Shown here: piece after piece, positions 33,125 to 43,405 of the stretch | Layout: every line of letters starts with the position of its first letter | Position numbering within the stretch: position 1 is the stretch's first letter | Origin: Raffaelea ambrosiae | Taxonomy: Eukaryota > Ascomycota > Sordariomycetes > Ophiostomatales > Ophiostomataceae | Reading direction: 5' to 3' | Assembly (NCBI GenBank): GCA_002778195.1 | Contig: PCDI01000002.1 | Coordinates: 1,054,001-1,118,000 of the forward strand | DNA length: 64,000 nt | Notes under the pieces: model-generated | Database searches by the model: none | Told to the model about the DNA's origin: nothing | What the model saw: only the letters and a program-made list of their open reading frames with translations | Made by a program: the position numbers and the translations under genes

Positions 33125-34314
33125 TCAATCCTCCGCAATGTTGGCCGCGTCTTCATCTTCACTGGTGCCAGCCGCAAAGATCTGCGCCTTGGTCTCGCCG
33201 GCCATCAGTGCTGACCTCTCGCGTGCCGCAAGCAGTTTGCTGTTGAGCTGCACCTTCTCGGCCGCCTGGTTCAGCGCCTTCCAGGGCGGCGCCATGCCCA
33301 TGCCCATGCCGCCCGCCTGCCCGCCCGCGCGCCCGGAGCGCTGCAGGCTGGCCGACACCTCGTTGATTTTGTGGCCAATGTCCAGCATCTGCTTGTTCGT
33401 GTAGTCGCGGTTGTTGAGCAGTGGGTTCTGCGAGAGCGTCTGCACCCAGTACTTGTTCCAGAGCAGCTCGAGCAGACGCGCATCCAGCGAGCCTTTGAAG
33501 TGCTCGACGTCCAGGCTATAGTAGCGGCTCGAATGCGCGCCAAAGTCCTCAGCCTTGTTCTGGGGCACGGCCTGGAAGCCGTCACTGGTGGTGATGCCCG
33601 CTGCGGTGTCGGATGGCTTGTAGTCTTCGGGGTATGTGCGGAAGGCCCCGATCTCAACCTTGCTGGCGCTGATGGTTCGGTCTGGGTCCACGACCACGGC
33701 AACAAATGGGTCATTGAACGCCTGCTGCAGGGCCTGGGTGCTGACATCAATCCCGCTCAGCCAGCAGCCGTAGCCGGGGTGGGAGTGATACCATCCGATA
33801 ACGTTCTCCAGTCGACCCTGCGCACGGCACAGGTCCAGGTATCCAATGAGGTACTCGTTCGCCTCTTCCTGGGCGTTTACGCGCGTCTCTGTTCCTTCGA
33901 CGGGCAGCCGGAACGCGTCCGTGACGACCAGAGCGGTGCCATCGGCGTATCCCTGCATCATGCCCATGACTTCGAGGGAGCCGCCGGACCGGGCGTGCAT
34001 CACCATCTTGATGAGTGCGGTTGGGCTGATGCGCACTGACTTGTAGTAGTTTGGGTCTGCGGCTTCTGGCTTCTGGTTTGCTGCCTTTTGCGCCTCGCTT
34101 TTTGCCTTCTGCGCCTGGCTTGTTGCCTTCTGCGCCTCGGGATCGAAGTTATAGAGTGCATCACGAACCGGATCGACCTTGGCATCCAGCCCTGTGGGCG
34201 GTAGGGTCGAGTTAGCGGTGTGCGGGAGATCACAGGGAAGAGGAGGAGTCCAAGAACAAGTAGAAAGATGCGCATCGTCTTACCTTTGGCCCAGGACCCT
34301 GCTGGTGTGCCCAT
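33125..34314 (-). CDS. csn5: COP9 signalosome subunit 5, JAMM deneddylase (two exons)
   Basis: Catalytic subunit that removes Nedd8 from cullins. Exon 1 is 34314-34284 (31 bp) and exon 2 is 34191-33125; the 92-bp intron has donor GTAAGA and acceptor CACAG. The product is 365 residues. The JAMM zinc site is complete: Glu84 in EVMGMMQG, then His146, His148 and Asp159 in HSHPGYGCWLSGID. The N-terminal DALYNFDPEAQ matches the CSN5 pattern, as does NYYKSVRISPTALIKMVMHAR. Between them residues 30-50 are three copies of a 7-residue unit, an insertion relative to the usual short linker. The C-terminal part (about 290-365) carries a Gly/Met-rich loop (GGQAGGMGMGMAPPWKALN) and an acidic tail. Convergent with the GluRS gene; the stops are 160 bp apart. 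Confidence 0.95.
34073..34135 (-). repeat. In-frame 21-bp tandem repeat inside csn5
   Basis: Three consecutive 21-bp units encode AQKATSQ, AQKAKSE and AQKAANQ. The DNA units share GCGCA(G/A)AAGGCA. Confidence 0.9.
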
Positions 34315-35023
34315 CTTGCACGATGAGCTGAGTTGGATGGTCTGGTGCAGCTGCCGTTGGGTATGTCGTTGTTAAGCTGGAAGCTAGCTCTTGTAGGCAG
34401 CCAGCAGATAAGATAAAGCCGTTGCGGGGTGTCCCAGAAGGTACAACTGTTGCCACTGTCACTCGAGTCACGTGTTCTGATGGATGTCTGACAACTCAGT
34501 TTGTCATCTTGTCAACGGTTAAGGAAATGAAAAGGGCCTTCATTCTCTACTGCCGATTACGGTTTCTAGCCTGTTACTTCTGATATTACATTCCATTTTC
34601 AACCCCAAAGGTTCCCCCGGCCTGCCAACAGGCCGCTGCTGCAGACATGTCGTTTGCGATGGTGTAAGTGGTATGCCTGGCGCCTTTGTGTCAGTTTGGC
34701 GCTGGTAAAACAGGAATGTCCACCACGGCAACCTACGTGACAAAGACTGTTTCTGTTGCTTGGATCGTGGTGGAAACAAGAGTCATGAAAGTCAAGTTTG
34801 GTCGAGATGACACCACTGTCACTGTGTCTGTCGGGCTATTGTTGCATGTGCCTTGGGGCGGCGGTGTCCTAGGCGAGTGTCAAAATTGTCAGCCGCATGG
34901 GATGTACGGTAGCCAGTGCAACCTAGCTCTGCCGGACAAAGCGCAGTCATTTGGGATGGTGGACTAACACAGCAAGCGTAACAGTTTGAACTTCTGTTCA
35001 TGGATTCGGTGTTTGTTAGATGT
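34315..35023. other. Intergenic region upstream of csn5
   Basis: Contains CACGTG at 34470-34475. Frames such as 34668-34967 on the plus strand have no family resemblance. No gene called. Confidence 0.55.
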
Positions 35024-36384
35024 CTAGCCATCGGCGAGTTGGGACCTGGAGAGATACTGACGGTATTGGATTACTTCTGGGGTTGGTAGCAGGCTTGTAG
35101 ACGTCACCGTCGCCGTGTACGTCGTCTCAGACCGTGTGACTGTCCAGGCAGCAACGGTCTGCTGCACCCGTCGGCCGATGTCGGTGCTTCTCCGGTCTGT
35201 GCGGGAAGAGCACGATGCCCATGGTGGGAGGTCTCCGATTGTCACCCACGGAGGAGGCCCGCCATCGTGCGGAGGTGGCCCCCAGTCTCCGTGTCCACCG
35301 CCCCCACCACCTCCCGTGGCCCATGGCGGCCGGTGGCGGCCTTTCCCCTTGCCGTGTCCATGCCACGGAGGCGGTCCAATCACGCACCCATCAATGGTTA
35401 TTGGCTCTCCCGGCTGTCGGTCTGTCTGGCCTTCCGTTGCTGGGTCGGCGAGCTTGCAGGATGCCGTCAGTGTGCTGATGGCTTCTGCTTCGCTCGTGAC
35501 TGTAGCCGCAGGTGCATGCTCCAACATGGTTGACTCGATGATAGTAGTGGATGCCTGGAGCTGCCTCGTAATTGTCTGTGTAGAGGTATTGCAGTGCGAC
35601 ACTGGAGGTGCGTGTGTCGTGTTGATTCTTGATATCAAGGCTATGGTATTCCACGTTAGAGGTGTCTCGTGATCATAACCCTGCGGGACGCTTGCGTACT
35701 TGTCGGAGACGGGGTGAGCGTGATGCCAACCACGACAGTGGGTGTAATCTGTGTTTGGATTCAGTCAATACGGCGGTGAGTGTCTTTGGCTTTCTCAGCT
35801 CCCGGGGGACACCTCACAGTGGTTGTGACTGTGTATGCTGTGCCAGCTGTGAGGCCGAACGACCGAACGTTGACCCAGCCTAGATAGGGATCCGTAATGA
35901 CAACCTCCCACACACCTGAGGTGATTGAGGAGTAAGGGATTTCGCTGGGTGGGTTAGCCAGAGGCTCTCTCCGCAGACGTGCATGGGCGTGCTAGCTGAC
36001 CATGTCGATATCTGTTGAGACCCAGGCGGGAATGTCTTTACTGGGGAACATTTGTATGCGTTCCCTTCTGGACCTCTGAGTATGGGATCAACCGTGTGGT
36101 TGCTGCAGTTTCCTAGAAACCCGTGAGCTCAGCGGAACGCGAAAGAAAGGTCAAGGAAGACAAAGGTGTGGTATTGCCAAAAAATGCGAGCCGACTCGCT
36201 TACCAGAGAACTGGGACACGAAGCTAAAGTTTCCCAGCGAGTTGACATCAATCAGATATGAACCCCCGTCAGTGAAGCCGATCCCCGTGGATTTGCATCC
36301 ATGATCACCAACGTCCCCGCCATGAACCTGGGCACTCAGCAGGGCTAACACGAAACAGACAATAAGCCCACACTCGGTACGCAT
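35024..36384 (-). CDS. Unknown secreted Cys-containing protein with a His/Gly/Pro/Trp-rich region (five exons)
   Basis: Function unknown. Predicted exons are 36384-36204, 36112-36001, 35944-35818, 35748-35700 and 35640-35024, 361 residues. Donors are GTAAGC, GTCAGC (weak), GTGAGG and GTACGC; acceptors are CTAG, CCCAG, ACAG and CATAG. Frames join without a stop. A signal peptide (MRTECGLIVCFVLALLSAQVHG) is followed by a domain of about 120 residues with GFTDGGSYLIDVNS, FSFVSQFSGNC, KCSPV and a Thr-rich linker. From memory this resembles a widespread fungal secreted beta-sandwich family that also has a DGGSYFI-type start, perhaps PPC-like; that is an inference. Exon 5 encodes GPPPWHGHGKGKGRHRPPW, a poly-Gly run and PPPHDGGPPPW, then a Thr/Ser-rich tail. 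Alternative splicing at the weak second donor is possible. Confidence 0.6.
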
Positions 36385-37256
36385 TATTGGAACTAGTAAC
36401 GACGGGTACGGACGAAGCATGCTTGTCAAAGTCGTTTCATGGAGTAGTTGTGACGAGAAACCGGGTCAAGATATCCATGTATCATGCCTCTTTTTCTCTC
36501 CCCTGCTCAGATAACTGGGTTTACTGGGATCCTGGGTCTTTCTTCCATCTCGGCACAGCTGGCAGCCCGGTGTTGCTAGCAGTCAGCCAACATAAATGAG
36601 GCTATGTGCCGGTTGATAAGAGAGTAGACAAACTTCTTGCAAGCTGTTTCTCACACCAGCCGGCAATATGGTTGTCTTTAGCCTGCTCTCATTGGCATTC
36701 TGATTTAGGCATGGCCGTATGGAAACGCACACAGACATGGTTGTCAGCGCGGGTGAGCCGAGAAAAACGCAGTGCAACAATGGGGATGAGCCGTCACGGT
36801 CAAAGAAGCCGGGACTGGATTCAGCACTGCTGCGCAAGTATGACTGTAATGTGCGCGAGTGATGAAATTATATGTACATGAAGCGGTGGGTTCTCGTCAG
36901 ACCCGTGGCGGTTGACGCCTTTGGTGTGTTGTTCCCAGCGGCGGTTGACGCCGTCTAGGTCGACCTCGCCGGATCTCAGCGGTTGACGCGCGTTTGGTAG
37001 ACCTCGTCAGATCAGCGGTTGACGCTTATGTTGACGCTCACGTTGGCGCTTGCTATGGATGTGGAGACATGGCATGCTCGTGATTCGTCCTGTTTTTCTC
37101 CCCTGCTCCCCCCCCCCCTTCTCGTTCTGTGTTCTTCCTGCTTCCCGCTTCCCACTTCCCGCTTTCCGCATCCCGTTTCCTGGTTTCTGGATTTCTTGCA
37201 GGTTTCTGTCCGCTTCTGCAGATGTCTGCAGTCTTTCAGATGTGGCGGCAGCCACT
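36385..37256. other. Intergenic region with a minisatellite downstream of GTP cyclohydrolase
   Basis: Holds the 36905-37045 repeat and a pyrimidine-rich TTCCCGC-type repeat (about 37137-37182). No gene seen. Confidence 0.6.
36905..37045 (-). repeat. Minisatellite with core GCGTCAACCGC
   Basis: Four copies of an 11-bp core GCGTCAACCGC spaced 33-38 bp, three of them with similar spacers (for example TGATCTGACGAGGTC), 210-350 bp downstream of the GTP cyclohydrolase stop codon. The plus strand reads GCGGTTGACGC. Confidence 0.8.
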
Positions 37257-38369
37257 TCAGTGGCGGTTGACACCAACTAGGCTCAGGAACTCGTTGCGCG
37301 TCTTCTCCTTGCGCTCAAAGCAGCCGAGCACGCAGCTCGTCACGGTGGTGCTGCTGGTCTTCTGGACACCGCGCATGACCATGCACAGATGGCTCGACTC
37401 CATGACGACGGCGACGCCCTGCGGCTGCAACACCTCGAAGATGGCGTTGGCGACATCCTTGGTCAGGCGCTCCTGGATCTGCAGGCGGCGGGCGAACATC
37501 TCGGCGATGCGGGGCAGTTTGGAGATGCCAATGACGGCATTGCGGGGGATGTAGCCAATGTGCATCTTGCCGGTGAACGGGACCAGATGGTGCTCACACA
37601 CGGAGAACAGCTCAATGTCCTTCACGATGACCATCTCGTTGTGTCCCTCCTGGAAGATGGCGTCGTTGACAATGTCCCGGATGTTTTCCTGGTATCCCTT
37701 TGTGAAATAGAGCAGCGCGTTGGCGTAGCGCTGTGGCGTGGCGAGCAGGCCCTCCCGGTCGGGGTCTTCGCCAACACACTCGAGCAGGACGCGCACTGCG
37801 CCTTTCATGCGCTCCAGCCGCGCCGCCTGGCCAGCTGCGTCTTCTTCCAAGCGCTCGCGCGTACCGAAGCTGGGCCGGCTGAGGCCGTCGAAGTCGATCA
37901 TGGGGCTGTTGGCCCGACTAGGGGTTGCCAGGGCCGATGATGGTGTTGCTGCCGTGGCTGTTGCTGCCGTGGCTGTTGCTGCCGTGGCTGTTGCTGCTGC
38001 TGCTGGGGCTGGTGCCGCTGCAGCTTTCGCCTTGGTCGCTCCGATATCGTCTGCGCCGCTGGCCTCGCCGCCGCCCTTTGCCGTCTCCTTGTCTTTCCCA
38101 CGGCGGGGATGATTCCTTCTCGACCGCTTGGGTTGGGGTTTGTCGCGCAGATCGCGTGCCGGCTTGCTGAGGCTCAATCGCCTCTCGCCCTGGCCATTGG
38201 TGCCATTGGTGCCATTGGTGCCATTGGTGCCATTTGTCTGGTTGGCCGTATCTGGATGCCGTTGCCGCTTTCTTGTCCGCTCGCCGCCGTTCTTCTTTTT
38301 GTCTGCCCGTATGCCGTCAATGGACGAGCCGGAGTCACCGACACCGTCCGCATCATCGAATTGGTCCAT
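37257..38369 (-). CDS. FOL2: GTP cyclohydrolase I
   Basis: First enzyme of folate and pterin synthesis: GTP to 7,8-dihydroneopterin triphosphate plus formate, as a homodecamer. Single exon, 370 residues. The catalytic domain occupies about 175-370. Zinc ligands are Cys258 and His261 (FSVCEHHLVPF) and Cys329 (SSHLCMVMRG). GYIPRNAVIGISKLPRI and the C-terminal TRNEFLSLV are also conserved. The first 170 residues are a disordered, non-conserved extension with five TNG repeats (45-59), basic patches (RKRQR, PKRSRRNHPRRGK) and ATATA-type repeats (about 115-145) encoded by a 15-bp tandem array (37939-38000). This is longer than in yeast. The ATG at 38369 is the first in the frame; starts further in would also leave the catalytic domain intact, so the N-terminus is the uncertain part. 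Confidence 0.94.
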   Translation of the reverse strand: MDQFDDADGVGDSGSSIDGIRADKKKNGGERTRKRQRHPDTANQTNGTNGTNGTNGTNGQGERRLSLSKPARDLRDKPQPKRSRRNHPRRGKDKETAKGGGEASGADDIGATKAKAAAAPAPAAAATATAATATAATATAATPSSALATPSRANSPMIDFDGLSRPSFGTRERLEEDAAGQAARLERMKGAVRVLLECVGEDPDREGLLATPQRYANALLYFTKGYQENIRDIVNDAIFQEGHNEMVIVKDIELFSVCEHHLVPFTGKMHIGYIPRNAVIGISKLPRIAEMFARRLQIQERLTKDVANAIFEVLQPQGVAVVMESSHLCMVMRGVQKTSSTTVTSCVLGCFERKEKTRNEFLSLVGVNRH

Positions 38370-39721
38370 AACGTCGGAAGATGCTGGGTGAGAGGTATCG
38401 AATTGAGCCCATAATGTAGCCAGGGCGTCGAAGAATGAAAGAAAGTATGACGAGATTTTTCTAGCATGTGCCTGGCAGAATAAAAGCGGTGGACTGAGCT
38501 AAGCAGAAGACAGTAACACTGCTGAAAGCGGTGTTGGGACGGGTCCACTTTAAGTAGATTCATCTCATCTAACCAGCTAGTTAATAACTGGGTACTGCTG
38601 CATGTACGCCGCGTACAAATAAGCAAATGTACGCCCCTCCTTAGATGGCGTCACGTGTACGCACCCGTAACGCAAGACCACTAAATTTTATCTAGTACTC
38701 CAAGAACGTTTTTGGAGGACACTCTCATGGACATGTAGGCATCCACGGTGAGCAGAGCACTAACTGCAATCTTGATCGAGCTGAGTCGCCTCGGCCGAGA
38801 TATATGTCCGAAGCAACGCGGTGGTCCCCACTCGGTATGAAGACCAGGTGTGTGCTAAGAAACTACGAGTAAAGTAGCTTTGTTCTGGCCGGGCTTTGAC
38901 CATAGAACAAGTAGGGCGGAACTCGTTGTGGGTGGGGAGGCCAGTCTTCCACGCAGGTTCATCCAACCCACCTCGTTCTGCATAGGGCTCTCTCCTGCAT
39001 ATCCGCCATCTCGGCCAGAAGCTGTATTTGTCGTTTGCTGGGCCTTGGTCAAGAGCGAAGGGTCCTCCGAGACACAACAACGCTGAACCAAATGGATAGT
39101 CGTAGGAAAAGAGATGTGGGTTCCTTGTGGGGGCATAGACCGCTGGGAAATACCGATGCCAGTGGGATGTCATGCCAGTTAATCCGTGAAAGAGGACGGA
39201 ACCCGTCGCAACAACATCACAGAGTACTCCTTGGCACAGATGCCGCAGGACACAGAGCGCAGCTATCATAGGAGGAGGATACGGTGAGGTATCTCGCTTG
39301 AAGAGTGTCAAGCGTATTTGGTTTTCAATGTGGTCGTCTGTTGATCAAAAAGAGAAGAGAAATCATGTATGACCCACGACAGCACACGCCTACTGTGGTC
39401 AGTATGAAAGCGTAGTTATGAGTTCCGGGTCTTTGGTCCGTCCCGCTCGGCGCCGAGAGTGGCCAGGCCGCGCACCATGCACCAGAGACTGGATGGAATC
39501 TAGTATTCGTTTGTAGTGAGTGTTAGGCTCCAGCTAGAGAACACGAACCTTTTGGTGCGCAAATAAGCCTTGGCCTGCTGCGTCCGACAAGCTTATCGCT
39601 GTCGACCTGCCTGGTGACAAATAACTAGAGCATAACTGCACAGCTAGAAGCCATATGGCTTAGCGCACGTCTTGCCAGACCTGCCACTGAACCTACAGCA
39701 TCCTGCAGCACCGATGCCGAC
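38370..39721. other. Divergent intergenic region FOL2 / ornithine cyclodeaminase
   Basis: Contains CACGTG at 38652-38657. A 183-codon minus-strand frame (38760-39311) has no family resemblance and no support. No gene called. Confidence 0.5.
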
Positions 39722-40789
39722 ATGTTTTTCCTTCCTCGCCGGGAGTTGGCTCGACTGCTCCGCAGCCTCGCAAGGGATGATTGCTTGCAGCTGGTCGACG
39801 TCCTTTCCAATGGCCTGGCCAAGCTGTACCACGACGAGAAAAAAGACGCGGCCGAAAGGTCGATCATCCAGCCGATGAGGACCATCATCACCAACCGCAG
39901 AGGCGACAGAAACATCTTCATGCCCTCCTCGAACGGGCGGGTGTCCGCAGCCAAAATCATCTCTCGGCCAGGAACTGGCGGCGACCTGGACGGCATCCTC
40001 TACGTGTTTGGCTCGGACGGGTGCCCTGTTGGCCTCCTGAGCGCCGGCGAGTTTACCGCGTTGCGCACAGCACTGGTGTCTATGGCCATGTTCGTTCGAT
40101 CACCCCTCCCGAGAAGCCACGTGGTCATTTTTGGGGCCGGGCTGGTTGCGGCGTGGCACGCCCGCCTGGCCGTGCTTCTGTTTCCGAACGAGATCCAGAA
40201 CCTGGTGTTTGCCAGCCGAAGCAAACGCGGGCTGGATCGGCTGGCCTCGGAAACCTTTGACGACCTTCGTCTGGCTTCGCCCCAGCTGCGCATCCAGGTC
40301 ATATCCCAGGAGAGCGATCCAGACTACGCATCTCAACTTCAACGGGCACTCAGTCAAAGCGACGTTGTTTTTGGCTGTGCGTCGTCCACGTCGCCGCTCT
40401 TTTCCTGCAGTAGCCTCCGGCCGCCGGGTGACCACACTCGACCAAAGTCACGCTTCATTTCGCTCGTCGGTTCCTGCAAACCGCACATGCATGAGGTAGA
40501 CACAGACACCCTGCTTTCCGGCGGGGGGGTTGTGTATGTGGACTCGAAGGAAGCGTGTCTGGAGGAGGCAGGCGAGATCATACGCGCCGGGGTCACGGTT
40601 GGCCAACTCCGCGAGATGGGCGACGTGTTCGGGGAGGAGAAGGCCAACAGAGAGGTTCTGGCCGTTGCAGACGGACTGAATCTTGTCTCCAAGAGTGTAG
40701 GCGTGGGCTATATGGACTTGGTGGTGGGCGAAAAGGTGCTCCAAATTGCGGCCAGCAACGGGATAGGCCTGCACATGGATGGATTCTAG
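39722..40789 (+). CDS. Ornithine cyclodeaminase / mu-crystallin family protein
   Basis: NAD(P)-dependent enzyme of the OCD/mu-crystallin family. Members include ornithine cyclodeaminase (ornithine to proline plus ammonia), ketimine reductases and alanine dehydrogenases, so the substrate is not known. Single exon, 355 residues. Visible parts are the N-terminal substrate domain (with RSIIQPMRTIITN and NIFMPSSNG, and SAAKIIS), the Rossmann motif VVIFGAGLVAAWHA (about 139-152), FGCASSTSPLF and the C-terminal family pattern GVVYVDSKEACLEEAGEI and SVGVGYMDLVVGEKVL. The length fits the fungal members. The ATG at 39722 begins directly at the family's usual first helix (FFLPRRELARLL). Confidence 0.9.
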   Translation: MFFLPRRELARLLRSLARDDCLQLVDVLSNGLAKLYHDEKKDAAERSIIQPMRTIITNRRGDRNIFMPSSNGRVSAAKIISRPGTGGDLDGILYVFGSDGCPVGLLSAGEFTALRTALVSMAMFVRSPLPRSHVVIFGAGLVAAWHARLAVLLFPNEIQNLVFASRSKRGLDRLASETFDDLRLASPQLRIQVISQESDPDYASQLQRALSQSDVVFGCASSTSPLFSCSSLRPPGDHTRPKSRFISLVGSCKPHMHEVDTDTLLSGGGVVYVDSKEACLEEAGEIIRAGVTVGQLREMGDVFGEEKANREVLAVADGLNLVSKSVGVGYMDLVVGEKVLQIAASNGIGLHMDGF

Positions 40790-41876
40790 ATCCGCATGGC
40801 CGAGATAGCGAGTTAATTCGCAGACAAACCATTAGACCAAAATAGACCCGCAACCTCGAAACTTGTAGCAGCCACTCGGGCCACTCACAAGGTAGCTTTT
40901 CCACAGAGGCCCCCAGGGCCCAGGGGGGTTGATGGCTCCTATCACTTGCGCGGGAAGGCAGCCTGATATTTCCTCTCCTGGTTAGCCCAGGTGCATGTGT
41001 GCTGTGGTAGGTATTTATATCAGGCATTGCGGCTCTAGTCCCAAAGGGGTCATATTGGGCGATTGCAACTTGCTTCCTCCAGGAGCATATGACCAATTCG
41101 CCCGTTCTACACTTTAAGCTTCGGCCACCGGGATTATTCCCGGCACCTGCCATCGATAGGACGCACTTTTAGCTCCCGGCACTGACGACGTCCGTCCAGG
41201 CAAACACGAAACCACGGCTTTTCCATGGGCGATTGCCTCATCAATGTCTCCACTGCCCTGCGACATTTCCTGGATCTACTTTGGTTATCTACAGAACCTC
41301 CAAAGAATGTACGCAATCTGCTTTGTCGAATCTGCCAGCCAAGGCACCGACCGATGCACGTTTTGCCTGCCGCCTAGCCCTACCGGTGCGTGGTCCCACC
41401 CACGACGAAGTCCCGGTCCAAAATGGTACGCGGCCGCCTTGCACCCGATGTATCGCGGGATGGTCTGGGTGGACGATGCCCCTGGCTGCCCGCCCGGAGA
41501 GACACATACATAAGGTAGCCCCTCGACCCCCTTCCCCGGAAAGCCAAGACTTCTTGGCAACCTTCTCTGGCCTTGTTACTGCTCGTTGCAGTTGTCCGTC
41601 CAATTGTACCCTGACTCCCCATTCCTTGGCTCCCTTTTCTTGGCAACGGTCTTCCTATCTTGCCCTGATCTTGTCGCCAAGCGATTCACACCTGCTTCAG
41701 TCTTTGCTTCCTGTTTCTTTCATTTCTTCTGGCATCACTCTGGGTTCCTTTTGGATCCTTGGTTCTTTTCATTCTTTGATTTCCTCGCCATTCTCCCTGT
41801 TCTGGCCCAATCCGACCTCGTTCCCGTCCTGTGCATCCCTTCTCCTTGCTTCCTTCTCTTCTCGCCAGGCCTCGCC
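40790..41876. other. Intergenic region with a long C/T-rich leader
   Basis: No gene seen. About 41,500-41,870 is C/T-rich and leads into the next gene; its frame happens to be open, but composition is leader-like. Confidence 0.55.
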
Positions 41877-42814
41877 ATGTTGGACCTTCCTGGCATCTTC
41901 ACCTACCGCGATGGGGTCGCAATCATCCAGGTTGTATCCTTTGCAGTCTTCCTGTGCATCGGCCTCGTGCTGTGCTGGCGCCACGGTTTCCGTCGCTCTG
42001 AAGGCTGGGTCATACTCGTCACCTTCTCCATCCTACGCCTGCTCGCTGCCTGCTTCCAGCTTGCCTCCATCACCCATCCCGTCGATGCGGTCTATGGCGG
42101 CGCTCTCATCTGCCAAGGCATCGGCCTGGCTCCCCTGACGCTTCTGAATATCAGCTTGTTTGTTCGAGTGTGAGTTGCCCCGTCCTTGTCCTTCTTGGCC
42201 CTTGGCCACTCCTGTCCTGCTCTTCTCTGTTGGCCGGCACAGAACAAAAACACACCAGTTAACGCACATGCCTCTGCAACGAGAACAGAAACAAGTTCGT
42301 CGACGTCGTCCATCGCCAAGTCTTCTCTGCCATATCGCTCGTTGCCATTGCGGGCATCGTACTGGCCATCTACGGTGGCACCGAGTCCGCCGATTCTGAT
42401 ACCCTTGCTACCAACGCCCTGCTCAAAGTCTCTGTCATCCTGTTTGTGGTGTGCTACATTGCGTTTGTCTGCCTGTTTCTGTTTTTCTTGTACAGATGGC
42501 GGGCCATACCAGTGGGTGAGCGCAAACTTCTGTATTGCTTCGCCTTCTGCGCCCCATTTATGGTGGTACGCTTCCTGTATAGCATCCTGGGCACCTTCGT
42601 CGAGGCATTGCGGCCACAGTTCAGCGTGCTGACCGGAGACGTCACAACTTTCCTGTGCATGGCCGTCTTGGAAGAGGTTTTTGTTGCAGCCACCTTCGCG
42701 TTCACCGGCCTGCGGCTGGACCGTCTACCACCAGAGCTCCGTCCCCAGGGTATGCCGCTTCTGCGCAGGAGGGGTGGGAAAGAGTCTCGGTCTCCGTCTC
42801 GGGAGGAGGTGTAG
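41877..42814 (+). CDS. Multi-pass membrane protein, fungal DUF7702-like (two exons)
   Basis: Integral membrane protein of a family common in filamentous ascomycetes, function unknown. Exon 1 is 41877-42169 and exon 2 is 42289-42814; the 119-bp intron has donor GTGAGT and acceptor AACAG and joins VR-VNKFVDVVHR. The product is 272 residues with about seven hydrophobic helices: near 13-33, 42-62, 75-95, 110-130, 147-170, 180-205 and 215-240. The start MLDLPGIFTYRDGVAIIQV, RSEGWVILVTFSILRL and the loop RWRAIPVGERKLLYC are in the positions this family keeps. The last 30 residues (LRRRGGKESRSPSREEV) are charged and probably cytosolic. The topology resembles other fungal seven-helix proteins, but no retinal lysine or receptor motif is seen. 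The first ATG after a C/T-rich leader is taken as the start. Confidence 0.78.
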
Positions 42815-43405
42815 ACAGTGGGTGGTGGCAACAGTGTTTTTGGAGGGGGGGAGAGGGGGAGAGAGAGAAAGCATGGACGGCGTGGTTTCAGCAACATTAG
42901 TTCACCACTCTAAAGAGGCCACGGAGCTCGAGCGGCATGGCCAGGCATAAGTGTGAGGGTGACGGTTTACCAGAAGTTAGTTAGCCGGTCACGAGCTCGT
43001 CTGAAAGGCGAGTTTGTATGTATGGTTGTGCTGCGTAGAACAAGACACAAGCAGGAATAGAGGAGTGAACAGGAAAAAGAAAAGAACCCGAGTCATCTTA
43101 TCAGTCCACGGGCGAAAGACTGCGGAAACAGCGCAACGCCATACCGAAAGCCAAGTTTGCAGGATCTCTACGAATGAAATACGAGCAAAAACGATGCCCG
43201 CCAGGGTGTCGCCACCTTGAGTTGTTCTTGTATAAACTTTCGTCTCATTTTAACTAGTTGGCCATCTCTAGGTTGATTCTATCTGCTATGGCCCCAATTC
43301 GCGCCGAGCCTTGCCAGGCGGCGCTTAAATCCATACTGTCTAATTTCCCCTATACCCAGGCTACACACACAATCTTGACATTTCTTCTTCCACGGGTAGC
43401 AAGAT
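42815..43405. other. Convergent intergenic region
   Basis: 3' flanks of the membrane protein gene (plus) and the ferric reductase gene (minus). No gene seen. Confidence 0.6.

Noticed and set aside
38760..39311. 183-codon minus-strand frame between FOL2 and the ornithine cyclodeaminase gene
   Set aside because: No family resemblance and no promoter or leader signal. Could only be rescued by transcript data.
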